A stretch of DNA of 10,663 bases from assembly GCA_047921175.1 (NCBI GenBank), contig JBLRWQ010000085.1:1-10663 (forward strand), read 5' to 3'. Below, one piece after another: positions 1-7,236 of this stretch. A program made the translations under genes and the position numbers. The stretch is from T1Sed10-7 sp047921175. Lineage in GTDB: Bacteria > Actinomycetota > Nitriliruptoria > Nitriliruptorales > Nitriliruptoraceae. Positions within the stretch are counted from its first letter, which is position 1. Every line of letters begins with the position of its first letter. The notes beneath the pieces are model-generated. The model was not told where the DNA came from and did no database searches. It saw only the letters and a list, made by a program, of their open reading frames with translations.

Positions 1-38
1 GCAGACCGGCACGCGGACGGCCGGGTCCTGCCACCTCG

Positions 39-54
39 GTGGTGGCGTCACCAC
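39..54. terminator. Short hairpin downstream of dps (possible terminator)
   Basis: GTGGTG and CACCAC (39-44 and 49-54) can pair around a GCGT loop, about 35 nt beyond the dps stop codon. An alternative CCAC/GTGG pairing (31-34 with 39-42) overlaps it. There is no T-run, which is usual for high-GC actinobacteria. The stem is only 6 bp, so this is a weak call. Bases 1-87 show no other recognisable feature. Confidence 0.3.
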
Positions 55-87
55 GGCCGCCCGATCAGCGCGACGAGGACAACGCCC

Positions 88-585
88 TCAGGCGCGCTGC
101 GCGGAGAACATCCACAGCTGCATCTCGAGCCCGTCCAGGATCTCGATCAGCAGATCCTCGCTGGCGACGTCGGAGTCACCGAGCCCGTCGAGCCGCTCAC
201 GGGTCGCCCGCGCCACGGCGTGGATGCGGTCCGTCATCGCGTCGACGACATCGACCTGGTGCACCCACGAGGAGGCCGCCGGGTCCGCCGGGGAGTCCCC
301 CGCGACGCGCTGGACGCGACCGTCGGGCGCGAGCCCGACGGAGGTCATGCGCTCGGCGACCTGGTCCAGCCACAGGCGGTACTGGTCGGTGACCTCGTCG
401 AGCTGCTGGTGCAGGGCCCGGAAGCTGGGGCCGACGACGTTCCAGTGGTACTGCTTGGCCGTCAGCGACAGGTCGATCAGATCGACCAGCAACGGCTGCA
501 GCCGTTCGCGGACGACGTCCTGCGCGGCCGGATCCAGGGTGCTGCGCACGACCTGCTCCAGATCGGTGGCGGTGGGGTCAGGCAT
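88..585 (-). CDS. dps: Dps family DNA starvation/stationary-phase protection ferritin
   Basis: 165-aa ferritin-like protein of normal Dps length. Dps forms a hollow dodecamer that oxidises Fe(II) with hydrogen peroxide, stores ferric iron and often binds DNA, protecting the chromosome in the cytoplasm. Visible ferroxidase-site residues are H47 (in KQYHWNV), H59, D63, D74 and E78. Their spacing equals that of E. coli Dps H51/H63/D67/D78/E82, so the intersubunit iron site looks intact. The N-terminus is short and acidic, without the Lys-rich tail used by E. coli Dps for DNA binding, so DNA binding cannot be assumed. The ATG at 583-585 is chosen over upstream in-frame starts because a perfect AGGAGGT precedes it by 5 nt and similarity starts here. 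The frame stays open to 762, but that part is repeat-rich intergenic DNA. The gene appears monocistronic and divergent from the GNAT gene. Confidence 0.95.
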   Translation of the reverse strand: MPDPTATDLEQVVRSTLDPAAQDVVRERLQPLLVDLIDLSLTAKQYHWNVVGPSFRALHQQLDEVTDQYRLWLDQVAERMTSVGLAPDGRVQRVAGDSPADPAASSWVHQVDVVDAMTDRIHAVARATRERLDGLGDSDVASEDLLIEILDGLEMQLWMFSAQRA

Positions 586-590
586 GGGGA

Positions 591-597
591 ACCTCCT
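591..597 (-). promoter_or_regulatory. Strong Shine-Dalgarno that fixes the dps start
   Basis: AGGAGGT on the minus strand, 5 nt before the ATG at 585. It is the strongest ribosome-binding site in the window. It shows that the longer in-frame reading up to 762 is not the real N-terminus. Confidence 0.8.
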
Positions 598-612
598 GGT
601 CGGGTGGTCGAT

Positions 613-618
613 ACCGTA
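613..618 (-). promoter_or_regulatory. Candidate -10 box for dps
   Basis: TACGGT on the minus strand, followed by AT, lies 27 nt upstream of the dps ATG, a sensible distance for a short leader. No convincing -35 is seen at 16-18 bp. The overlapping CGGTAT is also loosely like the GGGTAT -10 of stress sigma factors that often control dps in actinobacteria. This is a suggestion only. Confidence 0.22.
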
Positions 619-647
619 CGCAGCAGGTTCGGTGCGGGTAGGGCCGG

Positions 648-683
648 GTGACCGGTGGACGCACGGTGACCGGCAGGAACGAT
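648..683. repeat. Two 18-bp-spaced GTGACCGG copies
   Basis: GTGACCGG occurs at 648-655 and 666-673, exactly 18 bp apart, in the divergent dps/GNAT promoter region. The spacing equals the period of the tandem repeat at 712-765, although the sequences differ. These could be paired regulator sites or remnants of the same repeat process. Confidence 0.4.
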
Positions 684-711
684 CGGGAACGAGCGCGCCG
701 GCGCACCGGAG

Positions 712-765
712 CCGGCCAGCGCGCACGAGCCGGCTAGCGCACACGAGCCGGCCAGCGCTCACGAG
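712..765. repeat. Three tandem 18-bp repeats between dps and GNAT gene
   Basis: Three contiguous copies of an 18-bp unit are present: CCGGCCAGCGCGCACGAG (712-729), CCGGCTAGCGCACACGAG (730-747) and CCGGCCAGCGCTCACGAG (748-765). The copies differ at one to three positions. They end 18 bp before the GTG start of the GNAT gene, so they lie in its likely leader or promoter. Each copy contains a CCGGC core and a GCTAGC- or GCCAGC-like segment. Function unknown. Confidence 0.85.
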
Positions 766-783
766 GGGACCGTCGGAGGCGAG

Positions 784-1809
784 GTGGAACGAGCGCCGCT
801 CCAGGGGCTGCAGCTACGCGCGGCTCGCGACAAGGATGCCGACGGGCTGATCCGCCTCGTCGGTGCGGCCTACGCCGAGTACCCCGGCTGCGTCCTCGAC
901 CTGCCCGGGGTCGACGACGACCTGCCGGCCCCGGCGACCACGGCCGCGCGGCGGGGCGGCCGCTGGTGGGTGCTCGAGACCGACGACGAGGTGGTGGGCT
1001 CGATCGGCACGGGCGCGCCCCAAGCGGACGGCACCCTGGAGCTCAAGCGCTGCTACCTCGATGCGCGCTGGCGGGGTCGCGGGCTCGCGACCCGGCTGAT
1101 CCGGCGGGTGGAGGAGCACGCGGCCGCACTCGGCGTCGCCCGGATCGTGCTGTGGAGCGATACCCGCTTCACCGCCGCCCACCATCGCTACCAGCAGCTG
1201 GGCTACGAGCTGACCGGCGAGACCCGCGAGCTCCACGACCCCTCCGACACCACCGAGTACCGCTTCGTGTGCGCCGTACCCCCGGCCACCGATCCGGCCC
1301 CCGTGCGTTTCGCGGGCCCCGACGGCGACGACGAGGTGGTGGCGCGGGCGCTCCCCGACGGGTCCGTGCTCCGCGGACAGGTCGGCGACGCGCGCTACGA
1401 GCTCGAGGTCGACCACGCCTGGCGGCCGCGGCGGGCCGTGCTGGCCGACGGGCCGGCGCCGCGCCGGCAGCTGAGCAGCGACGGACAGGGCCGGTGGTGG
1501 CTGGACGGGGACGAGGCCACCCACCTCAACGGCTGCACCGACGTCGGGCTGCCGATCACACCGACCGCGCTGCAAGCGGTGGTGCGCCGGATGGCACTCG
1601 GCGCCGGCGAGCAGGGCCTCGCACAGCTCGCGGTGCTCGGCGGTCCCGCGCAGCCGGTGACGACCCAGGCGGTGACCTGGTCCCGCCACAGCGCCTACAG
1701 CTACACCCGGCAGGTCGGTGACGACCGCACCGTGGTGGAGGTGGACCGGTTCGGGCTCCCGGTCCGGGTCGGGGACCGGTGGCGGCGGACCACCCCGGTG
1801 GACGAGTAG
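784..1809 (+). CDS. GNAT N-acetyltransferase fused to putative glycolipid-binding (PF06475-like) domain
   Basis: 341-aa two-domain cytoplasmic protein. Residues about 8-165 are a GNAT acyltransferase. The acetyl-CoA pyrophosphate loop is R97-G-R-G100-L-A102 after the strand LELKRCYLD, and a motif-B-like segment AAHHRYQQLGY lies at 131-141. Residues about 185-337 match the putative glycolipid-binding family first seen as Pseudomonas PA1994 (PF06475, formerly DUF1089). Markers are RQLSSDGQGRWWLDGD (228-243), LNGCTDVGLPITPTALQ (248-264) and VEVDRFGLPVRVGDRWRR near the C-terminus. The family normally occurs as a stand-alone protein of about 190 aa, so the fusion is notable. The substrate is unknown; an amine-bearing lipid or glycolipid is inference. 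The GTG start follows GGAGG (775-779) with short 4-nt spacing and fits the start of GNAT similarity. The gene stands alone, diverging from dps and converging on the aldolase gene. Confidence 0.85.
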   Translation: MERAPLQGLQLRAARDKDADGLIRLVGAAYAEYPGCVLDLPGVDDDLPAPATTAARRGGRWWVLETDDEVVGSIGTGAPQADGTLELKRCYLDARWRGRGLATRLIRRVEEHAAALGVARIVLWSDTRFTAAHHRYQQLGYELTGETRELHDPSDTTEYRFVCAVPPATDPAPVRFAGPDGDDEVVARALPDGSVLRGQVGDARYELEVDHAWRPRRAVLADGPAPRRQLSSDGQGRWWLDGDEATHLNGCTDVGLPITPTALQAVVRRMALGAGEQGLAQLAVLGGPAQPVTTQAVTWSRHSAYSYTRQVGDDRTVVEVDRFGLPVRVGDRWRRTTPVDE

Positions 1810-1828
1810 GGCTGGCGCACCGCGGGTT

Positions 1829-1861
1829 GGGGCGCCCCGGGTCCTGCAGGGGCGCCCCGGG
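1829..1861. terminator. Bidirectional terminator candidate: paired GGGGCGCCCC palindromes
   Basis: GGGGCGCCCCGGG occurs twice (1829-1841 and 1849-1861) in the 59-bp gap between the convergent GNAT and aldolase genes. GGGGCGCCCC is self-complementary, so the two copies can form a perfect 10-bp GC stem with a 10-nt loop on either strand. There is no U-tract, as is common in actinobacterial intrinsic terminators. Position and symmetry suit a shared terminator for both genes. Confidence 0.6.
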
Positions 1862-1868
1862 ATGCGAC

Positions 1869-2891
<1,023 letters not shown>

Positions 2892-2912
2892 GTGACGTTC
2901 CCTTTCGGTGGG

Positions 2913-4607
2913 TCAGGCGAGCCCGACGGCCTCCGCGAGCGCCAACGCGACGGCCTCGGCTCGTGCGCGTAGCTCCGCGTCAGCGGTGTCGGGATCGCCT
3001 GTGGTGGTGGTCCTCAGGTCGACGTAGATCTTGCACTTGGGCTCGGTGCCGGACGGGCGGATCATCACCCGACCGTCGGTCAGCTCGAGCAGGACCAGGT
3101 CCTGTGCAGCCAACCACGGTGGGCGCTGGTCTGCACCGGTGCGGAAGTCGGTGGTCGAGGTGACCTGCTGCCCGGCCAGCTCGGTGGGGGCCCAGCCGTC
3201 CAACCGCGCCATCGCCGCGGCGATCTGCGCGGCGCCGTCGAGCCCGGGGCGGACCACCGAGTGCTGGTGGCTGACCCAGCGGCCGTGGCGCTCGCACAGC
3301 TCGTCCCAGCGGTCCAGCAGGGTCCGGCCCTCCGCGGCGAGCGACCTGGCCAGGTCCGCCAGCACGACCGCGGCGCTGATGCCGTCCTTGTCGTGGACGA
3401 CGTTGTCGATGCACGAGCCGAGCGCCTCCTCGAAGCCGTAGACGAACCGGTAGCCCTCGTCGCGCTCCAGTGCGCGCGCGGCGGCACAGATCCACTTGAA
3501 GCCGGTCAGGCTGACCTCGGCGCGGGCGCCGTAGGCGGCGGCGACGTCGGCGACCATCGGGGTGGACACGATGCTGGACACCACCAGCGGGCGGTCCACG
3601 CGGGTACCCGACAGCAGGTGGTCGGCGAGCAGGACACCGAGCTGGTTGCCGGTGAGCGGCCGCCACCCACCCCGGTGCGGGACGGCGGCGGCGATGCGGT
3701 CGCCGTCGGGGTCGTTGGCGATGGCCAGCTGCGCGTCGACCTCGGCGGCGAGCGCCAGCAGGGCGTCCATCGCGCCGGGCTCCTCCGGGTTGGGGAAGGA
3801 GACCGTCGGGAAGTCGCCGTCGGGCTCGGCCTGGGAGGCCACCACGTGCAGGTCGTCGTGCCCGGCGGCGGTCATGGCCCGACGGAGCATCGGCAGCGCG
3901 ACCCCGTGCAGCGGGGTGTAGGCGATGCGGATCGCCGGGCCGGCGACGGCGGGGCGGATCGCGGCCACCTCGGCGAGGTAGCGGTCCAGCACCTCGGCGT
4001 CGACGGGGGTGACGAGCTCGCTGGCGACGAGGTCGACGCGGGGGACCTCGGTGGCGGGCCCGACCTGCTCGATCGCGGCGGCGATCGACGCGTCGGTGGG
4101 GGGCACGATCTGCGCGGCACCCTCGGCGTAGACCTTGTAGCCGTTGTCGGCGGGCGGGTTGTGGGAGGCGGTGACCACCACGGCGGCGGCGGCGCCCAGC
4201 ACCTTCTGGGCGTAGGCGACCATCGGGGTGGGCTGCGGGGTGGGGTACCACCAGACGCGGATCCCCGCGCCGGCCAGGGTCGCCACCACGTCGCGGGCGA
4301 AGCGCTCGGAGTCGTGCCGGGCGTCGAAGCCGACGACCACCCCGCGATCGGCGGTGCCCTCGGCGAGGAGGTGCTCGGCAAGCCCGCGGCTGGTGCGGAT
4401 CACGACGGCCCGGTTCATCCGGTTGGGGCCGGGCCCGACCTCGCCGCGCAGGCCCGCCGTGCCGAAGGTCAGCTGCGTGCCGACGTGGCCCGCGAGCGCC
4501 TCGGCGTCCCGAGTCACCACCATCGCGGCGAGGGCGTCGCGGGTCCGCTCGTCGGGGTCCCCGGCGATCCACGCCTGAGCCGCCGCCACGAGGGCGTCGA
4601 GGTCCAT
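2913..4607 (-). CDS. Phospho-sugar mutase (phosphoglucomutase/phosphomannomutase family)
   Basis: 564-aa alpha-D-phosphohexomutase of the PGM2/PmmB-like branch, cytoplasmic. These enzymes interconvert hexose-1- and hexose-6-phosphates through a phosphoserine and Mg2+. All four family loops are visible. The active-site serine is S148 in TASHNP (146-151). The metal loop is D299-P-D301-G-D303-R304. The sugar-binding loop is GFEEALGS (391-398), and the phosphate-binding loop is RPSGTEPKCKIY (517-528). The length suits the PGM2 branch rather than the roughly 450-aa PMM/PGM branch. GFEEAL cannot by itself separate glucose, mannose or ribose/deoxyribose phosphates, so no gene symbol is given; M. tuberculosis PmmB (Rv3308) is a likely counterpart. 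The ATG at 4605-4607 has GAGGAG 6 nt upstream. It sits directly upstream of fbaA, suggesting co-transcription and a link between glycolysis and glycogen or cell-wall sugar precursors. Confidence 0.93.
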   Translation of the reverse strand: MDLDALVAAAQAWIAGDPDERTRDALAAMVVTRDAEALAGHVGTQLTFGTAGLRGEVGPGPNRMNRAVVIRTSRGLAEHLLAEGTADRGVVVGFDARHDSERFARDVVATLAGAGIRVWWYPTPQPTPMVAYAQKVLGAAAAVVVTASHNPPADNGYKVYAEGAAQIVPPTDASIAAAIEQVGPATEVPRVDLVASELVTPVDAEVLDRYLAEVAAIRPAVAGPAIRIAYTPLHGVALPMLRRAMTAAGHDDLHVVASQAEPDGDFPTVSFPNPEEPGAMDALLALAAEVDAQLAIANDPDGDRIAAAVPHRGGWRPLTGNQLGVLLADHLLSGTRVDRPLVVSSIVSTPMVADVAAAYGARAEVSLTGFKWICAAARALERDEGYRFVYGFEEALGSCIDNVVHDKDGISAAVVLADLARSLAAEGRTLLDRWDELCERHGRWVSHQHSVVRPGLDGAAQIAAAMARLDGWAPTELAGQQVTSTTDFRTGADQRPPWLAAQDLVLLELTDGRVMIRPSGTEPKCKIYVDLRTTTTGDPDTADAELRARAEAVALALAEAVGLA

Positions 4608-4613
4608 GGCTCG

Positions 4614-4619
4614 CTCCTC
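4614..4619 (-). promoter_or_regulatory. Ribosome-binding site of the phosphohexomutase
   Basis: GAGGAG on the minus strand, 6 nt before the ATG at 4607. It supports this start codon. Confidence 0.65.
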
Positions 4620-4632
4620 ACGCAGGGTCGGC

Positions 4633-4645
4633 TCGAGCCTAGGTC
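4633..4645 (-). promoter_or_regulatory. Candidate -10 region for the mutase-fbaA operon
   Basis: On the minus strand the text reads GACCTAGGCTCGA, containing TAGGCT, a common actinobacterial -10 form (TANNNT), about 30 nt before the mutase ATG. It would give a short leader. No good -35 is visible 16-19 bp further up, where the hairpin at 4643-4670 lies. Low certainty. Confidence 0.25.
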
Positions 4646-4670
4646 GCGCCCGGCGCTGCAGGCGCGCGAC
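4643..4670. terminator. GC hairpin between acyl-CoA dehydrogenase and mutase genes
   Basis: GTCGCGC (4643-4649) and GCGCGAC (4664-4670) form a perfect 7-bp stem around a 14-nt loop that also contains partly complementary CCGGC/GGC bases. It lies in the 126-bp gap downstream of the dehydrogenase stop and upstream of the mutase start, so it could end the dehydrogenase transcript. GTCGCGCCCGGC is repeated directly at 4643-4654 and 4684-4695. There is no T-run. Confidence 0.35.
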
Positions 4671-4733
4671 GGCATCGACAGCGCGGTCGCGCCCGGCCCG
4701 CGGGGCGTGGTGCAGCCGGCGAGGCGTGGGCCG

Positions 4734-5867
4734 CTACACCTCCAGCAGCTCCGCCAGGATGCCGCGGTGGTGCTTCGGGTCGCCGAGCAGCAGCTTCGCC
4801 GCCCGGGCACGCTTGAGGTAGAGGTGCTGGTCGTGCTCCCAGGTGAACCCGATGCCACCGAAGATCTGGATGCCGTCCGCGGCGGCGCGGTCCGCCACCT
4901 CGCTGCAGTAGGCCTTGGCGAGCGCGGCGGCGATCGCGATCTCCTGGCGGTCCTCGTCCGCCGCCAGGGTGCGGGCGGCGTGCAGCGCGGCGGAGCGGGC
5001 CGACTCGGCCTCGACCAGCAGGTCGGCCAGCCGGTGCTTGATCGCCTGGAACGAACCGATCGCGCGGCCGAACTGGATCCGGTCGCGGGCGTAGGCGGTG
5101 CAGGCGGCCAGGGTGTGGTCGATGATCCCGACCTGCTCGACCGCCAGCGCCACGACCCCGGCGGTCAGCGCCCGGTGCAGCGCGACCATCGGGTCGCCAC
5201 CGTCGAGGTGGTCCGCGGCCGCCACCTCGACGCCCGCGAACTCCACGTCCGCCAGCGGCCGGGTCAGGTCGAGCACGTCCACCGGGGTCCGGGTCACCCC
5301 GTCGGCGTCGGCGGGCACCACGAACAGGGCCAGGCCCTCGCCGTCCTGCGCGGCCACCACCAGGTGGGTGGCGCTGGCCCCGTCGATGACGTAGGCGGCG
5401 GTGCCGTCCAGCGTCCAGCCGTCGCCGACGCGGGTGGCGTGGACCCCGGGCGGGGACCACAGGTCGCCACCGGTGTCGAGGTGGGCCAGCGCGAGCCGGA
5501 CGCTGCCGGCGGCCACCTCGGGCAGGAGCCGGGCGTGCTGCTCGTCGGTGCCGGCGCCGAGCAGCGCCTCGGTGCCGAGCACCGCAGAGGACAGCAGCGG
5601 CACGGGTGCCAGCCGCCGGCCGGCCTCCTCCAGCACGATGGCGAGCTCCGCGAAGGTGGCGCCCGCACCACCGTGGGCCTCCGGGATCGTCAGGCCGAGC
5701 AGCCCGTACTGCGCCAGCTCGGACCACAGCGCGTCGTCGAAGCCGGCGCCGTCCTCGCCGAGCATCACGGCACGCACCCGCGCCGAGGTGGCCCGCTCGG
5801 CGAACAGGTCGCGGGCCATCTCGGCGAGCTGGCGCTGCTCGTCGCTGAGGGTGTAGGTCACGCTCAT
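4734..5867 (-). CDS. Acyl-CoA dehydrogenase family protein with degenerate mid-domain loop
   Basis: 377-aa flavoprotein-family member with the three acyl-CoA dehydrogenase regions: helical N-terminal domain (1-120), beta middle domain (about 121-225) and C-terminal helices (226-377). The C-terminal flavin/tetramer signature YARDRIQFGRAIGSFQAIKHRLAD (259-282) and QIFGGIGFTWEHD (334-346) are clear. The usual FSEPGAGSD loop that packs on flavin and substrate is missing; the equivalent part reads LAHLDTGGDLWS (128-137 region). The chain ends soon after HLYLKRARAAKLL with no catalytic-Glu motif there; E244 (LAVEQVG) could occupy the alternative position. Such divergent subunits are known in actinobacterial alpha2-beta2 dehydrogenases of steroid side-chain breakdown (ChsE1-ChsE2, ChsE4-ChsE5). 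The active-looking dehydrogenase is encoded 65 bp upstream, so a heteromer is a reasonable inference. The ATG at 5865-5867 has GAGGA 7 nt upstream. The substrate is unknown. Confidence 0.88.
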   Translation of the reverse strand: MSVTYTLSDEQRQLAEMARDLFAERATSARVRAVMLGEDGAGFDDALWSELAQYGLLGLTIPEAHGGAGATFAELAIVLEEAGRRLAPVPLLSSAVLGTEALLGAGTDEQHARLLPEVAAGSVRLALAHLDTGGDLWSPPGVHATRVGDGWTLDGTAAYVIDGASATHLVVAAQDGEGLALFVVPADADGVTRTPVDVLDLTRPLADVEFAGVEVAAADHLDGGDPMVALHRALTAGVVALAVEQVGIIDHTLAACTAYARDRIQFGRAIGSFQAIKHRLADLLVEAESARSAALHAARTLAADEDRQEIAIAAALAKAYCSEVADRAAADGIQIFGGIGFTWEHDQHLYLKRARAAKLLLGDPKHHRGILAELLEV

Positions 5868-5889
5868 GGGGCGATCCTCGGGTCGTGGG

Positions 5890-5941
5890 GTCAGCTGCGT
5901 GGGTCGCGGCGTCAGCTACGCGAGAGGTCGGGTCAGCTGCG
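5890..5941. repeat. Three 21-bp-spaced copies placing in-frame stops after the upstream dehydrogenase
   Basis: GTCAGCTGCG, GTCAGCTACG and GTCAGCTGCG start at 5890, 5911 and 5932, exactly 21 bp (seven codons) apart. Read on the minus strand each is CGC/CGT-AGC-TGA, that is Arg-Ser-stop. The copy at 5932 provides the real stop of the upstream dehydrogenase, and the other two place further TGA codons in the same frame. It looks like tandem duplication of the gene's 3' end. Confidence 0.75.
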
Positions 5942-7123
5942 CGGGACCTCGCGCCAGGGTCGGTCCTTGTCGACGCGGGGCTCGCCGGGCAGCCCGAGGA
6001 TCCGCTCGCCGAGGATGTTCTTCATGATCTCCGAGGTGCCGCCCTCGATCGAGTTCGCGCGGGCACGCAGGAAGCGCTTGTGGGGCGCGCCGGCCACATC
6101 CGCGCTGCCGTCGGGCCGGACGAAGCGGTAGCCGCCCGGGTAGGTCAGCCCCTCGGGGCCGAGCAGGTCGATCGTGAAGCTCGTGATGCGCTTGTTGAGC
6201 TCCGCCCACTGCAGCTTGGCGGTGGAGCCTTCCGGGCCGGGGGTGCCGGTCGTGGCCGCCTCCTTGGCCCGCACGGTGGTCAGCCGCATCGCCTCGGTCG
6301 CGACCCACAGCTGCAGCAGCTGGTCCTTGAGGACCGGGTCGCCGTCGGCGCCGTGCCGCTCGCGCCAGACGCTCATGGCCTCGGCGATCGCGCCCGAGCC
6401 GCGCGGCTGGACGGTCCCGCCGATGGCGACCCGCTCGTTCATGAGCGTGGTCATCGCCACGGTCCAGCCCTGCCCGACCTCGCCGACGCGGTGGTCGTCC
6501 GGGATGACGACGTCGGTGAGGTAGACCTCGTTGAACTCCGCCTCGCCGGTGATCTGGTACAGCGGGCGGACGTCGACGCCGTCGGCCTCCATGTCGAGGA
6601 GGAAGTAGGTCAGGCCGGCGTGCTTGGGCAGGTCCGGGTCGGTGCGGGCGACCAGCAGCCCCCAGCGGGCGAGGTGGCCGAGGGTCGTCCAGACCTTCTG
6701 GCCGTTGACGATCCAGTGGTCGTCCTCACGCACCGCCGAGGTGGACAGCGCCGCGAGGTCCGAGCCCGCGCCGGGCTCGGAGAACAGCTGGCACCAGATC
6801 TCCTCCATGGTGAACATGGGGCGGAGGTAGCGCTGGCGGTGCTCCTCGGTGCCGTGGGCCATGATCGTGCCGGCGCCCATCCCGACCCCGAGCACGTTGT
6901 CGATGCGGTTGCGGGTCGACCCGCCCGCCGCGACGATCGCGTGGTCGACCGTGGCCTGGTGGCGGGGGCTGACCCCGAGGCCGCCGAACCCCTCCGGGAA
7001 CTGCACCCAGGCGAGCCCCGCGTCGAACTGCGCGCCCCAGAAGGTGCGCTCGTCCGTGGTGGCCGGCGGGTGGTCGGCCAGCAGCTGCGTGAGGCGCTGT
7101 TCGACGACGGCGGACTCGTCCAT
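5933..7123 (-). CDS. Acyl-CoA dehydrogenase (catalytic-type)
   Basis: 396-aa acyl-CoA dehydrogenase. It oxidises an acyl-CoA to the trans-2-enoyl-CoA with FAD and passes electrons to electron-transfer flavoprotein; cytoplasmic. The middle domain has CQLFSEPGAGSDLA (111-124) and the tryptophan-bearing strand IVNGQKVWTT (138-147). E230 in TTLMNERVAIGG lies where isovaleryl-CoA dehydrogenase and the actinobacterial steroid side-chain dehydrogenases carry the catalytic base. At the alternative MCAD position (SIEGGTSEI, 358-366) the aligned residue is Gly, supporting E230 as the base. The ATG at 7121-7123 is preferred over the open extension to 7648, because the extension overlaps the SRPBCC gene and lacks similarity. 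A GGGAG lies about 9 nt upstream. It is first of a dehydrogenase pair; the partner begins 65 bp downstream. Branched, steroid-derived or other bulky acyl-CoAs are possible substrates, not shown by the sequence. Confidence 0.92.
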   Translation of the reverse strand: MDESAVVEQRLTQLLADHPPATTDERTFWGAQFDAGLAWVQFPEGFGGLGVSPRHQATVDHAIVAAGGSTRNRIDNVLGVGMGAGTIMAHGTEEHRQRYLRPMFTMEEIWCQLFSEPGAGSDLAALSTSAVREDDHWIVNGQKVWTTLGHLARWGLLVARTDPDLPKHAGLTYFLLDMEADGVDVRPLYQITGEAEFNEVYLTDVVIPDDHRVGEVGQGWTVAMTTLMNERVAIGGTVQPRGSGAIAEAMSVWRERHGADGDPVLKDQLLQLWVATEAMRLTTVRAKEAATTGTPGPEGSTAKLQWAELNKRITSFTIDLLGPEGLTYPGGYRFVRPDGSADVAGAPHKRFLRARANSIEGGTSEIMKNILGERILGLPGEPRVDKDRPWREVPRS

Positions 7124-7166
7124 ACCTGGCTCCCGTGCTCCCGACTGCTCCCGAGCGTTCCCGAGA

Positions 7167-7186
7167 CGAACCGTAGCGAACCGTTC
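7167..7186. promoter_or_regulatory. Direct/inverted repeat upstream of the dehydrogenase pair (operator candidate)
   Basis: CGAACCGT occurs at 7167-7174 and 7177-7184, one helical turn apart, and the second copy sits in the small palindrome GAAC-C-GTTC (7178-7186). It lies about 45-60 bp upstream of the dehydrogenase ATG in the 113-bp gap after the SRPBCC gene, where a promoter or TetR-type operator would be expected. It does not fit the KstR spacing. Weak evidence. Confidence 0.22.
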
Positions 7187-7236
7187 CGTGCCGAGGGGGT
7201 TCGGCATGTCCCAGCGGGGGCCGTGCCGCGTGCTGC

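Noticed and set aside
586..762. N-terminal extension of the Dps reading frame
   Set aside because: It consists of translated 18-bp repeats and promoter-like DNA; a perfect AGGAGGT sets the ATG at 585.
3261..6131. 956-codon plus-strand open frame across mutase and dehydrogenase genes
   Set aside because: It is antisense to two clearly homologous genes. The product is Gly/Arg/Asp/Val-rich low complexity without recognisable motifs, a typical shadow of high-GC codon use.
7178..7186. KstR-type steroid regulator operator
   Set aside because: GAAC-C-GTTC has one central base, whereas the KstR motif needs AAC and GTT separated by two and further flanking bases.
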